Positions 8,577-15,734 of a stretch of DNA of 41,344 bases are shown in pieces. How positions within the stretch are numbered: the first letter of the stretch is position 1; every line of letters starts with the position of its first letter. The stretch is from Bacillota bacterium. GTDB taxonomy: Bacteria > Bacillota > Desulfitobacteriia > Desulfitobacteriales > Desulfitobacteriaceae. The position numbers and the translations under genes are program-made. The stretch lies in assembly GCA_021811425.1 (NCBI GenBank), contig JAJZPA010000007.1, positions 1 through 41,344 on the forward strand, read 5' to 3'. Below the pieces are notes generated by a model. That model had not been told where the DNA came from and ran no database searches. It saw only the letters and a list, made by a program, of their open reading frames with translations.

Positions 8577-9698
8577 TCAGTAAGGCCAGTCCCAGCCGGC
8601 TGCCTGAAACAGTTTAACAGCCTCCTGATCCCAGCCAATAAATGTTCCGTCTAAACGGGTAAAGATGGTACCGATCCTTAACTTCTCCTGCACATACTGG
8701 CCGGCGCGATAGCTGGCTTGGGTCGCTAAGGCATCCAATATACCCTTGCGCCCTTGTTCGAGCAAGGATCCAGCGGCTCCTTCGACCGTCGGCCAAGCCG
8801 ACAGATCTTGCAAATCCTCAGGCGGAAATCCGGACAAGGCAGCATGAGCCACCAAAATCTCCATCCGTGCATCTGCGACCCGGTTATGGGTCTGAAAAAT
8901 CCCCCCGGCAACCTTAATGAGCTTGCCAATGTGCCCGAGCAGGACCACGCTCCCAAAACGCCGATATGCCGCTTCTTCGAGCAGAAAGCCGACAAAGTTA
9001 CTCATCTGCACCACGGCCTCAGCCGCTACCCCCAGCTTTCCTGTAGCCGTCCGAAAGCCATAGTTGCCAGGAGTCAGGATGATCTGGCGGTGGCCGTAAG
9101 CCTTCGCCTGATCCAATTCCGGCAGGATGGAAGCCTTAAAAGCCTCTTCGGACATGGGTCTAACAATCCCCGTAGTCCCTAAAATCGAAAGCCCGCCCAA
9201 GATTCCCAAGCGCGGGTTCAAGGTGCGTTTGGCAACTTCTTCGCCTTGGGGGATTTCGATTTCCACTTCCAGTTCTGCTTCTGGGAAAACCTCGCGCACG
9301 GCCTTTGTGATCATTTGCCTGGGGATCGGATTGATCGCACTCTCGCCGACGGAAATGGCGAGCCCATTCTTAGTCACCCTGCCCACTCCCCACCCGCCTT
9401 GAATTTGTACGTTTCCATGGGCAGAAAGGATTCTGACTGAGGCGATCACATCCAGACCGTGGGTCACATCCGGATCATCTCCGCCATCCTTGACGATACA
9501 AGCCCGAGCGCCTAAGTCCCCCGGTTCTACCCACTTTAAAGGCAGCTTCAAGCGCCCCCCTTGAGGCAAAGGAATCTCCACCTGGGCCGGAACCGGCTTG
9601 CCATTCAAGTGTTCACAGGCCGCCTTCGCTGCCCCGGCAGCACAGCTTCCGGTAGTATACCCGTTTCTCCAGGCATGATGATCATTTTTTTCTGTCAT
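8577..9698 (-). CDS. cbiD: Cobalt-precorrin-5B C1-methyltransferase CbiD
   Basis: The open frame reaches 9758, but the start is placed at the ATG at 9696-9698 (MTEKNDHHAW). It stands 8 nt after a GGGG site and just ahead of the conserved RNGYTTGSCAAGAAKAA; this gives 373 residues, normal for CbiD. Further family motifs are GRVTKNGLAI, LGTTGIVRPMSEEAF, LTPGNYG and VLLGHIGKLIKVAGGIFQTHN. CbiD methylates C1 in the anaerobic pathway. It lies upstream of the riboswitch rather than under it, separated from cbiET by 370 nt, so its own promoter region is not visibly B12-controlled. Confidence 0.93.
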   Translation of the reverse strand: MTEKNDHHAWRNGYTTGSCAAGAAKAACEHLNGKPVPAQVEIPLPQGGRLKLPLKWVEPGDLGARACIVKDGGDDPDVTHGLDVIASVRILSAHGNVQIQGGWGVGRVTKNGLAISVGESAINPIPRQMITKAVREVFPEAELEVEIEIPQGEEVAKRTLNPRLGILGGLSILGTTGIVRPMSEEAFKASILPELDQAKAYGHRQIILTPGNYGFRTATGKLGVAAEAVVQMSNFVGFLLEEAAYRRFGSVVLLGHIGKLIKVAGGIFQTHNRVADARMEILVAHAALSGFPPEDLQDLSAWPTVEGAAGSLLEQGRKGILDALATQASYRAGQYVQEKLRIGTIFTRLDGTFIGWDQEAVKLFQAAGWDWPY

Positions 9699-9868
9699 CT
9701 TCGATACCCCATTCATGTGAAAGTGTCCATCCCAACAACAGTGATTCGATGGATTCATCGTTTTTCATTTTACCATGGCCCAAGCTTTTCATCTACAACA
9801 AATCTTCGTCTGCCTATTTTCATCCATCAGTGGATCTGCTTAGCGGCATGGAAGTCTGACTGATATCA

Positions 9869-9903
9869 GAAAGGCCTTAGAGATCTCATCTCCAAGGCCT
9901 TTC
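9869..9903. terminator. Long hairpin between the DoxX-like gene and cbiD, probable terminator
   Basis: Ten perfect base pairs (GAAAGGCCTT/AAGGCCTTTC), one A-C mismatch, then GAGAT/ATCTC around a three-base loop. It lies just beyond the stop of the DoxX-like gene. No clear T-run follows on either strand, so the terminator call rests on stem strength and position. Confidence 0.6.
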
Positions 9904-9930
9904 TGCTGTCCAAATTCCATTTAATTTGAA

Positions 9931-10485
9931 CTACATAGATTGCTTTTTATCCCCTGTCATCAGCATTGATTTATCACCATTTCTAAATCTAAGGAATCCG
10001 TCCACCCCAATAAGTTCCGCATATTTTGCGAATTTTAACATTGCTAAGTTCGTCCAAATATAACCAAAGTTATTAAATGATCCCGCAGCAATAAATTGAA
10101 CATTCATGAAGATCGCAATTAAAGCAGCCCAGAATACTCTAAGTCCTAGAATCATGACTACCCCAACTAAAATTTCAAGAATAACGACTAAAGCATCAGT
10201 CAGGGTTGGCATACTTAAAAAGACATTATTAGCAATCCAAGCAAATGCTTGGTTAATACCCAGTGGATCAAAATGAGTAACTTTTGGACCAACTAAATTC
10301 GTAACCAGCCCTTTAATCAGTCCGGCAGAATTGAGTTTACCATCACTAAACCATGCTAATTTGTGTAATCCAGCTTCGACCCATGCCCATCCATAAATAA
10401 TTCTTGCTACTGTGAAGACAATCACTAAAATAGCCACTTTCCAATCCTTTAACTGTGCCTTAACCGCATCAAAATATTGTGTCAT
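9931..10485 (-). CDS. DoxX/DoxD-like membrane protein
   Basis: 184 residues with about four hydrophobic segments (VAILVIVFTVARIIYGWAW; LTDALVVILEILVGVVMILGL; VFWAALIAIFMNVQFIAAG; a shorter one near IWTNLAMLKFA). The layout, with the early GWAWVEAGLHKLAWF and the later QFIAAGSFNNFGYIWTNLA, fits the DoxD/TQO small-subunit and DoxX family, linked in some archaea to thiosulfate:quinone oxidoreduction. No DoxA partner is adjacent. AAAGGAGGG at 10495-10503 supports the ATG. About 386 nt upstream lies a consensus sigma-54 promoter on the same strand, and the divergent neighbour is a sigma-54 activator, so induction by that activator is the obvious inference. The substrate is unknown. Confidence 0.8.
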   Translation of the reverse strand: MTQYFDAVKAQLKDWKVAILVIVFTVARIIYGWAWVEAGLHKLAWFSDGKLNSAGLIKGLVTNLVGPKVTHFDPLGINQAFAWIANNVFLSMPTLTDALVVILEILVGVVMILGLRVFWAALIAIFMNVQFIAAGSFNNFGYIWTNLAMLKFAKYAELIGVDGFLRFRNGDKSMLMTGDKKQSM

Positions 10486-10870
10486 AACGAATAACCCTCC
10501 TTTAATGCTTTGAGTTCTTTCGTGTCATAGTAGCATCAGCCAAATTCCGTTAGCGCCCATGATAATTACCTGACTGACCTGCTTCTTTGTGCCTGGAACA
10601 TGAAACCGATCGTTGCCGCATGAAGTGGCTTTAGGCCCATTCCTCGTGGAAGCGGGGCATACTGAAATGAGTGCGCGGTCCCAGAACCGTAAACAAGAAC
10701 GTTGCTACCGACCCCATTGATCAACCGTCGAACTCAGCTCCCGTTACCAGACCACCTCCCATAATTACCCCGGCAATTACTTTTTTGAATCTACTTGTCC
10801 AAGCGACAGGATGATTATTGACCTGGAGGCATGAAATTTTGTTTTCCCATCGCTTTACTCTAATATTCTT
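10486..10870 (-). other. Long leader / possible decayed gene between sigma-54 promoter and DoxX-like gene
   Basis: About 385 nt separate the promoter from the DoxX-like start. No frame with a ribosome site and start codon crosses it. Conceptual translation gives broken protein-like stretches in different frames (FKKVIAGVIMGGGLVTGAE near 10790-10735; later GLKPLHAATIGFMFQAQ and SQVIIMGANGIWLMLL), as if a small membrane-type gene had decayed by frameshifts. I cannot name a parent family. It may equally be a structured untranslated leader. Confidence 0.35.
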
Positions 10871-10887
10871 AAGCAATTTGCGTGCCA
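10871..10887 (-). promoter_or_regulatory. Sigma-54 (-24/-12) promoter
   Basis: The minus strand reads TGGCACGCAAATTGCTT, an exact match to the TGGCACG-N4-TTGCW consensus, with the invariant GG and GC separated by 10 bases. It points toward the DoxX-like gene. Palindromic sites lie about 80-115 bp further upstream, at enhancer distance, and a sigma-54 activator gene lies just beyond them. Confidence 0.9.
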
Positions 10888-10963
10888 ACCTTTGGATAAT
10901 CATCTGAGACCGCTACCTATCGGAGTTCCTCGTGAATATGAACACTTACGCTAACTCAAACTT

Positions 10964-11001
10964 GTGTTAACATTAACATTCACATAGTTAACAGTGTTAA
11001 C
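10964..11001. promoter_or_regulatory. GTTAAC palindrome cluster, probable enhancer (UAS) for the sigma-54 activator
   Basis: Contains the perfect 15-nt palindrome GTTAACA-G-TGTTAAC (10987-11001) and, 9 nt before it, the near-palindrome TGTTAACATTAACA (10965-10978). Both lie upstream of the -24/-12 promoter at the spacing usual for enhancer-binding proteins. Binding by the adjacent activator is inferred, not shown. Confidence 0.7.
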
Positions 11002-11077
11002 TGCTAAGTTTTTTTCCTCAAAATTGGCAAGGCTTGCAGGAAAGCGGATAAATTTGGCGTATTTCTTCATATCAGCC

Positions 11078-11105
11078 GTGTTAACTCCTGGTTTCCGGTT
11101 AACAC
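11078..11105. promoter_or_regulatory. Inverted repeat GTGTTAAC-N12-GTTAACAC upstream of the activator gene
   Basis: A perfect 8-bp inverted repeat built from the same GTTAAC core as the upstream cluster, ending 31 nt before the activator start. Position suggests autoregulation of the activator; it could also fold as a hairpin in its leader. Confidence 0.6.
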
Positions 11106-11136
11106 TGAAGATGAGGCTCAAGGATGAGGAGGCAGC

Positions 11137-13380
11137 ATGGACGATCTTTTTCAAGAACTCCCTTATGCAGTGATAAAGCTAAATCACAAGAGTGAGATCA
11201 TCGATCAAAATCAAGCCGCCCAGGCATATTTGCCTTATTTAGGCACTACTTGGCTAAAGTCCTGCCTTAAGCCGGAATCGCCTAAACCGCTCTCGCCGGC
11301 TTCAAACGCCAATACCGGGGACGAGTGCCGCTTTTGGGTGGGTTCGGAAAACCGCATCTTTTTTGCCCAGGTTTTTTGTGTGGCAGAGCATACCGATCGT
11401 CTGGTACTGATCGGAGAAGAACCGGATTTTCATACCCTTTTGCCCTTATCTTTGGAACGCCTTTTTGAAGATTTCCCTTCCGAACCGGATAATGTAGCCG
11501 AGCGAATTGCTACGCTCATTCAAGCTGCGTTGACCTTTGAACGCCTTGATCTCTTACGCGTGGATCCCAATCAGCGCAAATATGTCTATGCCTATTCGAT
11601 TGGCATGGATGTTTCCGGCGTTTACCGTACCGCGTATCGAAAAATTCGCGAAACCGGCTTAGGATGGTTGCTGCAACAGCAAAAGCCCCATCTGGTCTCA
11701 GATTTCAGCCCCGGGCATTATTCTTTTCTTGAGGATCCACAACTTTATGCCTCAGGCTTTCGCTCACTTCTCCGGGTGCCTATCGTCTTCGACTACAGCA
11801 TTGTCGGAGCGATTCTGCTGGCCAGCGTCAATCCCGGGCGTTTTCAGGTTGAACAGGCCTGGCTCATTAATCAAATCGCCAAGCATGTCGCTCACTCCTT
11901 CTTTCACGCCGGAACCCTGCTCCAGCGTGAATATCAAACGTTAGCCAATGCTACGCTCCTGCAGACTGTTTTAGCGGGCATTCCTCCGGACAAAGTCGAA
12001 GAATTTCTCCTCCTCTACTGCATCCAGCTCCGCCAAATTTCCCAGGCCGAACGGGTCGGCATCTCCCTGCTTGATCAAGCCAAAGGGTTGCGTTGCTGTG
12101 TCGTTGAAGCCGGGAAAGAATTGGCCAGGGTGCGAAAATGGGAGCCGATTCAGAATTCAGGAGTACAGGAGATGCTCAATTCTAAAAGCATTGTAGCCTT
12201 TAACCTCGCCGATCCCCGTTATGAAAATGTCGAAGGGGAACTCATAGGCTCTGGCTTCACCGCCATGCTTCATGCACCCATTGAAAACGAACAAGGGGAA
12301 ATCTTCGCCTTGTTAACCGCTGTAACCTCTGACGAACGCGCCCTATCCCAGGCTTTAGCGGGGCTGTTCAAAGCCGCTTCGGAACAACTCGGGCTCATTC
12401 TCGCCAAAGCTCCTCTGCCAATCGAAGGCGCCCCGCCCAAGCGCAACCTCACCGCAGCCCTGATCCCCAATGGGTTTCAACATATCATCGGCTCCTCTGA
12501 CGTCATGAAAGAAACCATCCGCCAAGCTTCGGTCGCAGCCAAATATGATTTCCCCATTCTGATTACCGGAGATACCGGAACCGGGAAAGAACTGTTTGCT
12601 AAAGCCATTCATGAATCCAGCTCAGTCGCAGCCGGCCCCTTCATCGTTGTCAACTCGGCGGCGATCCCCCCCAACCTCTTGGAATCGGAACTGTTTGGCT
12701 ATCAGGAAGGGGCTTTTACCGGCGGTCTGCGCGGCGGTAAGAAAGGGAAGATCCTGCTTGCCCATCATGGTACGCTCTTTTTAGATGAGATCGGGGAACT
12801 GTCCTCCGAGCTTCAAGCAAAACTCTTGCGTGTCTTGCAAGAGAAAGAGGTCGAGCCGCTCGGATCGACAAAACCGATCCCAGTAGAAGTACGCATTATC
12901 TCAGCGACCCACCGTAACCTGCAGCACATGGTGGAGGCTGGTGAATTTCGCCTAGACTTGTTTTACCGTCTAAATGGAATTGAAATCAAACTTCCTCCCC
13001 TGCGCGAGAGGGAGAAGGATGTATTGGAACTTACCGAACATATTCTGGAATACCTCGCCAAATCCCACGGCACTCCCCTCAAGCGTTTGTCTGCCGAAGC
13101 GCAGGAGATGTTTTTGCATTATGCTTGGCCTGGGAATGTCCGGCAACTGCAAAACATGATCAATCGGCTTTTCGTCTTTGTGGAGGGCCAGCTGATTACG
13201 ACCAAGGATCTGCCTCCTGAATTCGTTATCCCTGAACTCTCCACAGATAAAGAGAACGAGAAAGATAAACTTGAGAGGCTCTTAAAAGAATTCAATGGTA
13301 ATAAAACTGCAATGGCCTTTCATTTAGGAATTACCCGAACAGGCCTCTGGAAAAAACTCAAACGCTTGGGAATCCAGTGA
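11137..13380 (+). CDS. Sigma-54 enhancer-binding transcriptional activator (PAS/GAF-GAF-AAA+-Fis HTH)
   Basis: 747 residues; a GAGGAGG site precedes the ATG by a few bases. An N-terminal PAS-like segment (1-105) is followed by two GAF-like domains (about 115-260 and 275-415), the sigma-54 AAA+ domain (about 445-680) and a Fis-type helix-turn-helix (KTAMAFHLGITRTGLWKKLKRLGI). Walker A is GDTGTGKE near 478; Walker B is GTLFLDEIGEL; the arginine region is FRLDLFYRLNG. There is no phosphoacceptor receiver domain, so it probably senses a small molecule or redox state, as in AcoR/FhlA-like regulators. The sigma-54 contact loop at 525-530 reads GAFTGG instead of GAFTGA. The likely target is the divergent DoxX-like gene, whose promoter is a consensus sigma-54 site. 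Confidence 0.9.
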   Translation: MDDLFQELPYAVIKLNHKSEIIDQNQAAQAYLPYLGTTWLKSCLKPESPKPLSPASNANTGDECRFWVGSENRIFFAQVFCVAEHTDRLVLIGEEPDFHTLLPLSLERLFEDFPSEPDNVAERIATLIQAALTFERLDLLRVDPNQRKYVYAYSIGMDVSGVYRTAYRKIRETGLGWLLQQQKPHLVSDFSPGHYSFLEDPQLYASGFRSLLRVPIVFDYSIVGAILLASVNPGRFQVEQAWLINQIAKHVAHSFFHAGTLLQREYQTLANATLLQTVLAGIPPDKVEEFLLLYCIQLRQISQAERVGISLLDQAKGLRCCVVEAGKELARVRKWEPIQNSGVQEMLNSKSIVAFNLADPRYENVEGELIGSGFTAMLHAPIENEQGEIFALLTAVTSDERALSQALAGLFKAASEQLGLILAKAPLPIEGAPPKRNLTAALIPNGFQHIIGSSDVMKETIRQASVAAKYDFPILITGDTGTGKELFAKAIHESSSVAAGPFIVVNSAAIPPNLLESELFGYQEGAFTGGLRGGKKGKILLAHHGTLFLDEIGELSSELQAKLLRVLQEKEVEPLGSTKPIPVEVRIISATHRNLQHMVEAGEFRLDLFYRLNGIEIKLPPLREREKDVLELTEHILEYLAKSHGTPLKRLSAEAQEMFLHYAWPGNVRQLQNMINRLFVFVEGQLITTKDLPPEFVIPELSTDKENEKDKLERLLKEFNGNKTAMAFHLGITRTGLWKKLKRLGIQ

Positions 13381-13441
13381 ACTCTTTGTGCTTAAGTTGA
13401 ACATCGAGACTCGGTGATATTCTATCCTACGCCGGTAGAAA

Positions 13442-13481
13442 ACAAGCATGAACGCCGATCATTGATCGGGTCCATGCTTGT
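13442..13481 (-). terminator. Hairpin between convergent genes
   Basis: ACAAGCATG/CATGCTTGT outer stem with an inner CCGATC/GATCGG stem. On the minus strand a TTTT run follows, fitting termination of the small minus-strand operon that ends at 13486. It may also serve the activator gene ending at 13380. Confidence 0.65.
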
Positions 13482-13485
13482 CTAT

Positions 13486-13611
13486 TCACTTATGGTTTAC
13501 CTCATGGGCTGCCTGGATGTTGCGTTCCTTTTGGGTATCAAACTCAGAATAATGCGGATCGCGCAGCGTAACTGGAGATTTCGGACGGGAAACCTTTTTC
13601 CGTGCTCCCAT
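13486..13611 (-). CDS. Small basic protein, 41 residues, function unknown
   Basis: ATG at 13609-13611 with AAGGAAGG (13618-13625) six bases upstream; stop directly before a terminator hairpin. The product, starting MGARKKVSRPKSPVTLRDPHY and ending in HEVNHK, is Arg/Lys-rich at the start and His-containing at the end, with no membrane segment. It follows the NifX-like gene on the same strand with a 90-nt gap, so it is probably its last operon partner. I do not recognise a family. Ribosome site, gene order and terminator argue that it is expressed; an in-frame extension to 13677 has no comparable start signal. Confidence 0.5.
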   Translation of the reverse strand: MGARKKVSRPKSPVTLRDPHYSEFDTQKERNIQAAHEVNHK

Positions 13612-13701
13612 GATCAACCTTCCTTTCTGGCTGAAATCTACCCTTAGTGTTTCCCAACACCGCGGCGCTATACCCATGGGTACGGTTAGTTTTTTACTCT
13701 T

Positions 13702-14076
13702 TCAATGCTGGTGATGGTGTGCATGCCCCTCGTCATGATGTTCGCACACCCCATCCGTGGTAACCAAGCTACCGTCAGCATAAGCCGAAGCGACTTCACG
13801 CACAGAGCCGCTGGCTCCACGTAGGACTTCTAAACCTGAAGCTTCCAAACCATCAATAGCACCCCCGCCAATACCGCCGGCAATCACGGTCTCAACCCCC
13901 TTAGACTTGAGGAGTTGGGCAATCCCGGCATGTTGGTGCTCAAAACCAGTGGCATCCAACACTTCCACTCCTGTCACTTTGCCAGCCACGATCTCAAAGA
14001 TCGTAAAGGCCTGGCTACGGCCAAAATGGGCATTAACCATCGGGCCGGTACTTGGAATAGCAATCTTCTTGTTCAT
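13702..14076 (-). CDS. NifX/NifB-type dinitrogenase iron-molybdenum cofactor family protein with His-rich tail
   Basis: 124 residues. The core (IAIPSTGPMVNAHFGRSQAFTIF, AGGIGGGAIDGL) is the small single-domain family of NifX/NafY/MTH1175, which in nitrogen fixers carries metal-cluster precursors; free-standing members outside nif clusters have no settled role. The C-terminal tail CEHHDEGHAHHHQH adds a cluster of metal ligands not in the core fold, suggesting handling of a transition metal. The ribosome site AAAGGAG precedes the ATG. It follows the CGGC-domain gene by 53 nt and is probably in its operon. No other nif genes are in view, so a nitrogenase role is unlikely. Confidence 0.85.
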   Translation of the reverse strand: MNKKIAIPSTGPMVNAHFGRSQAFTIFEIVAGKVTGVEVLDATGFEHQHAGIAQLLKSKGVETVIAGGIGGGAIDGLEASGLEVLRGASGSVREVASAYADGSLVTTDGVCEHHDEGHAHHHQH

Positions 14077-14129
14077 TTGAAAAACACTCCTTTACACTAT
14101 AGTATGCACAAGTTAATTCGGGTTCTGGC

Positions 14130-14678
14130 CTATTGCTCCTGAGCCTTCTCCAGCTTGGGCTCTTGGGATGCGGGAGCCTGGCCGCCAAAATGCTCATAAT
14201 GTGTTCCCGTCACGATCTCCAGTTTGCCTGCATACTTGTTAACCATTTGAGTCGCTAAATGGTTGGGACATTCGCCTTCCAGTGCACCTGCACACAAAGC
14301 ACAGGCGACATCATGCGCTTGGGCCTCTGCAACCGGGTTGTCTGGAGCAAAAAAGCAGCGCACCGCAGTTTCAACCTGTTCCAACGGTTTATCCCCCAAG
14401 TCGGGCGGAAAGAACTCATGACGAATCAGGCAGCTCGAAAGAAACAAAGTCTCCATCCCGTGCTGAACCATATGATCCACGATGACGCTTGCTTTTTCCG
14501 CCTCTTTGTTGCCAGCACAGCCACCGCAAGTGGATACCCCGATGAGCTGCAGCTCCTCACCCACCTTCTGGGCATGGGAAGCAAAGGCATCGGTTTTGCT
14601 AAAATAGGAATGGAGGCAATCAGCCATCGGACAGATAGTTTCTAACTTCTGACATCTTAGTATTCCGATTTTTCTCAA
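14130..14678 (-). CDS. CGGC-domain, Cys-rich putative metal-binding protein
   Basis: 182 residues from a TTG start with GGAGGGG 7 nt upstream. The STCGGCAGN motif is the namesake of the CGGC domain; further cysteines lie in RCQKLETICPMADC, SSCLIRHE and CALCAG, giving a rich set of potential metal or cluster ligands. The family's biochemical function is not established. Promoter and operator-like palindrome are directly upstream, and the NifX-like gene follows. The combination of Cys-rich and His-rich proteins behind a GC-tract palindrome suggests a metal- or sulfur-responsive unit (inference). Confidence 0.75.
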   Translation of the reverse strand: MRKIGILRCQKLETICPMADCLHSYFSKTDAFASHAQKVGEELQLIGVSTCGGCAGNKEAEKASVIVDHMVQHGMETLFLSSCLIRHEFFPPDLGDKPLEQVETAVRCFFAPDNPVAEAQAHDVACALCAGALEGECPNHLATQMVNKYAGKLEIVTGTHYEHFGGQAPASQEPKLEKAQEQ

Positions 14679-14703
14679 GATAAATCCCCTCCATAGGCTA
14701 TAT

Positions 14704-14716
14704 ACCCCCAGGGGGT
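14704..14716. promoter_or_regulatory. GC-tract palindrome ACCCCCAGGGGGT, CsoR/RcnR-type operator candidate
   Basis: A perfect 13-nt palindrome flanked by AT (tat...gt), located just downstream of the predicted -10 of the CGGC-domain gene, where a repressor would block transcription. G-tracts flanked by A/T inverted repeats are typical of CsoR/RcnR/CstR-family sites. No such regulator gene is in the window. Confidence 0.5.
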
Positions 14717-14728
14717 GTCTGCAGCCTT

Positions 14729-14758
14729 ATGATACCGCTCGCAGAGCTAGGTTGTCAA
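14729..14758 (-). promoter_or_regulatory. Sigma-70-type promoter of the CGGC-domain operon
   Basis: Minus strand: -35 TTGACA (14753-14758), 18-nt spacer, -10 TATCAT (14729-14734). The -35 is a perfect match and the -10 differs at one base. It is about 50 nt above the TTG start. Confidence 0.6.
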
Positions 14759-14840
14759 CAAAATTTGTCTGTTTTTTGGTCTCTTGCTGCTAAAATGATA
14801 AAATGTCTATCAGATACAATCTGTAACATGGGAGGTTATA

Positions 14841-15728
14841 TTGTTGATGTGGAATTCCCCCGCCGAACTATCCCAGGCTTTGAGCCAACAAGGATATTTA
14901 TTAGGCTCTGAGGCGGCAATTACCCTCTTCTTGGCTCTTGCCTTAGAAAAACCTTGTCTCCTGGAAGGCCCCGCCGGTGTCGGTAAAACCCAACTAGCCC
15001 TCTCGTTAGCCGAGGTCAGCGGCCGCCATCTGATCCGGCTTCAGTGTTATGAGGGACTGGACACGACCAAAGCCCTCTATGACTGGGATTATGCCAAACA
15101 ACTTCTACGCTTGCAATTGGCCAAAGGCTCCGGTTGGAATGAAGTTAAAACCGATCTTTTCTCATCCGAATTCTTGTTGGCCCGTCCCTTACTGCAAGCA
15201 CTCCTTTCACCCGATCCAGCGTTACTCTTAATCGACGAGTTGGACAAAAGCGACGAAGAATTTGAAAGTTTTCTCCTTGAACTGTTAGCGGAATTTCAGG
15301 TGACCATTCCCGAACTTGGAACACTAAAGGCTAAGACCAAACCGCTCGTGATCTTGACGAGCAACAATAGCCGGGATTTTAGCGATGCCCTGCGCCGCCG
15401 TTGTGTCCAACTTCAGCTGACCTATCCCTCTTTGGAACAAGAAACGGCCATTTTGCGGCAAAAGTGTCCGGAAATTGCCGACCGGCTTAATCAAGATGTC
15501 GCAGAGTTTGTGGCCAAGGTGCGCAAACTACCGTTGCGCAAACTCCCCAGTGTCTCGGAAAGCCTTGATTTTGCCCGCGCCCTCCATGCCTTGAGGGAAG
15601 ATTCCCTCGATCTGGAGCGCCTGGTGGGAACGTTAGGCATTTTATTAAAATATCCTCAAGACCTCATCAAACTTGAAGAAAGGCTGCGCCGGTGGCAAGC
15701 TGAGAACCAGAAAAACCAGGGGAGGTAA
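14841..15728 (+). CDS. MoxR-type AAA+ ATPase
   Basis: 295 residues from TTG at 14841 (GGGAGG 5 nt upstream); an ATG two codons later is the alternative. Walker A GPAGVGKT at about 43-50, Walker B LLLIDELDKS near 130, sensor ILTSNNSRDFSDALRRRC. This is the MoxR/CoxD-like group, which works with VWA-domain partners to insert metal or remodel cofactor sites, as CoxD/CoxE do for Mo/Cu CO dehydrogenase. The VWA partner follows after 6 nt, so the two form one unit. Neighbouring molybdoenzyme and MoeA-like genes suggest, without proving, that the client is a molybdoprotein. Confidence 0.88.
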   Translation: MLMWNSPAELSQALSQQGYLLGSEAAITLFLALALEKPCLLEGPAGVGKTQLALSLAEVSGRHLIRLQCYEGLDTTKALYDWDYAKQLLRLQLAKGSGWNEVKTDLFSSEFLLARPLLQALLSPDPALLLIDELDKSDEEFESFLLELLAEFQVTIPELGTLKAKTKPLVILTSNNSRDFSDALRRRCVQLQLTYPSLEQETAILRQKCPEIADRLNQDVAEFVAKVRKLPLRKLPSVSESLDFARALHALREDSLDLERLVGTLGILLKYPQDLIKLEERLRRWQAENQKNQGR

Positions 15729-15734
15729 AAACAC

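Noticed and set aside
8394-8654. Plus-strand open frame across the riboswitch
   Set aside because: It is the antisense shadow of the structured RNA and cbiD end; no ribosome site.
10577-10594. Second possible -24/-12 site (GGCAC...AGCA) nearer the DoxX-like gene
   Set aside because: The spacing between GG and GC is 9, not 10, and the TTGC element is poor.
10721-10903. 60-residue minus-strand ORF upstream of the DoxX-like gene
   Set aside because: It overlaps the sigma-54 promoter, so its start would not be transcribed from it, and it lacks a ribosome site.
13702-14076. Nitrogenase cluster
   Set aside because: Only a single NifX-family domain is present and no nifHDK, nifB, nifE or nifN is in the window.
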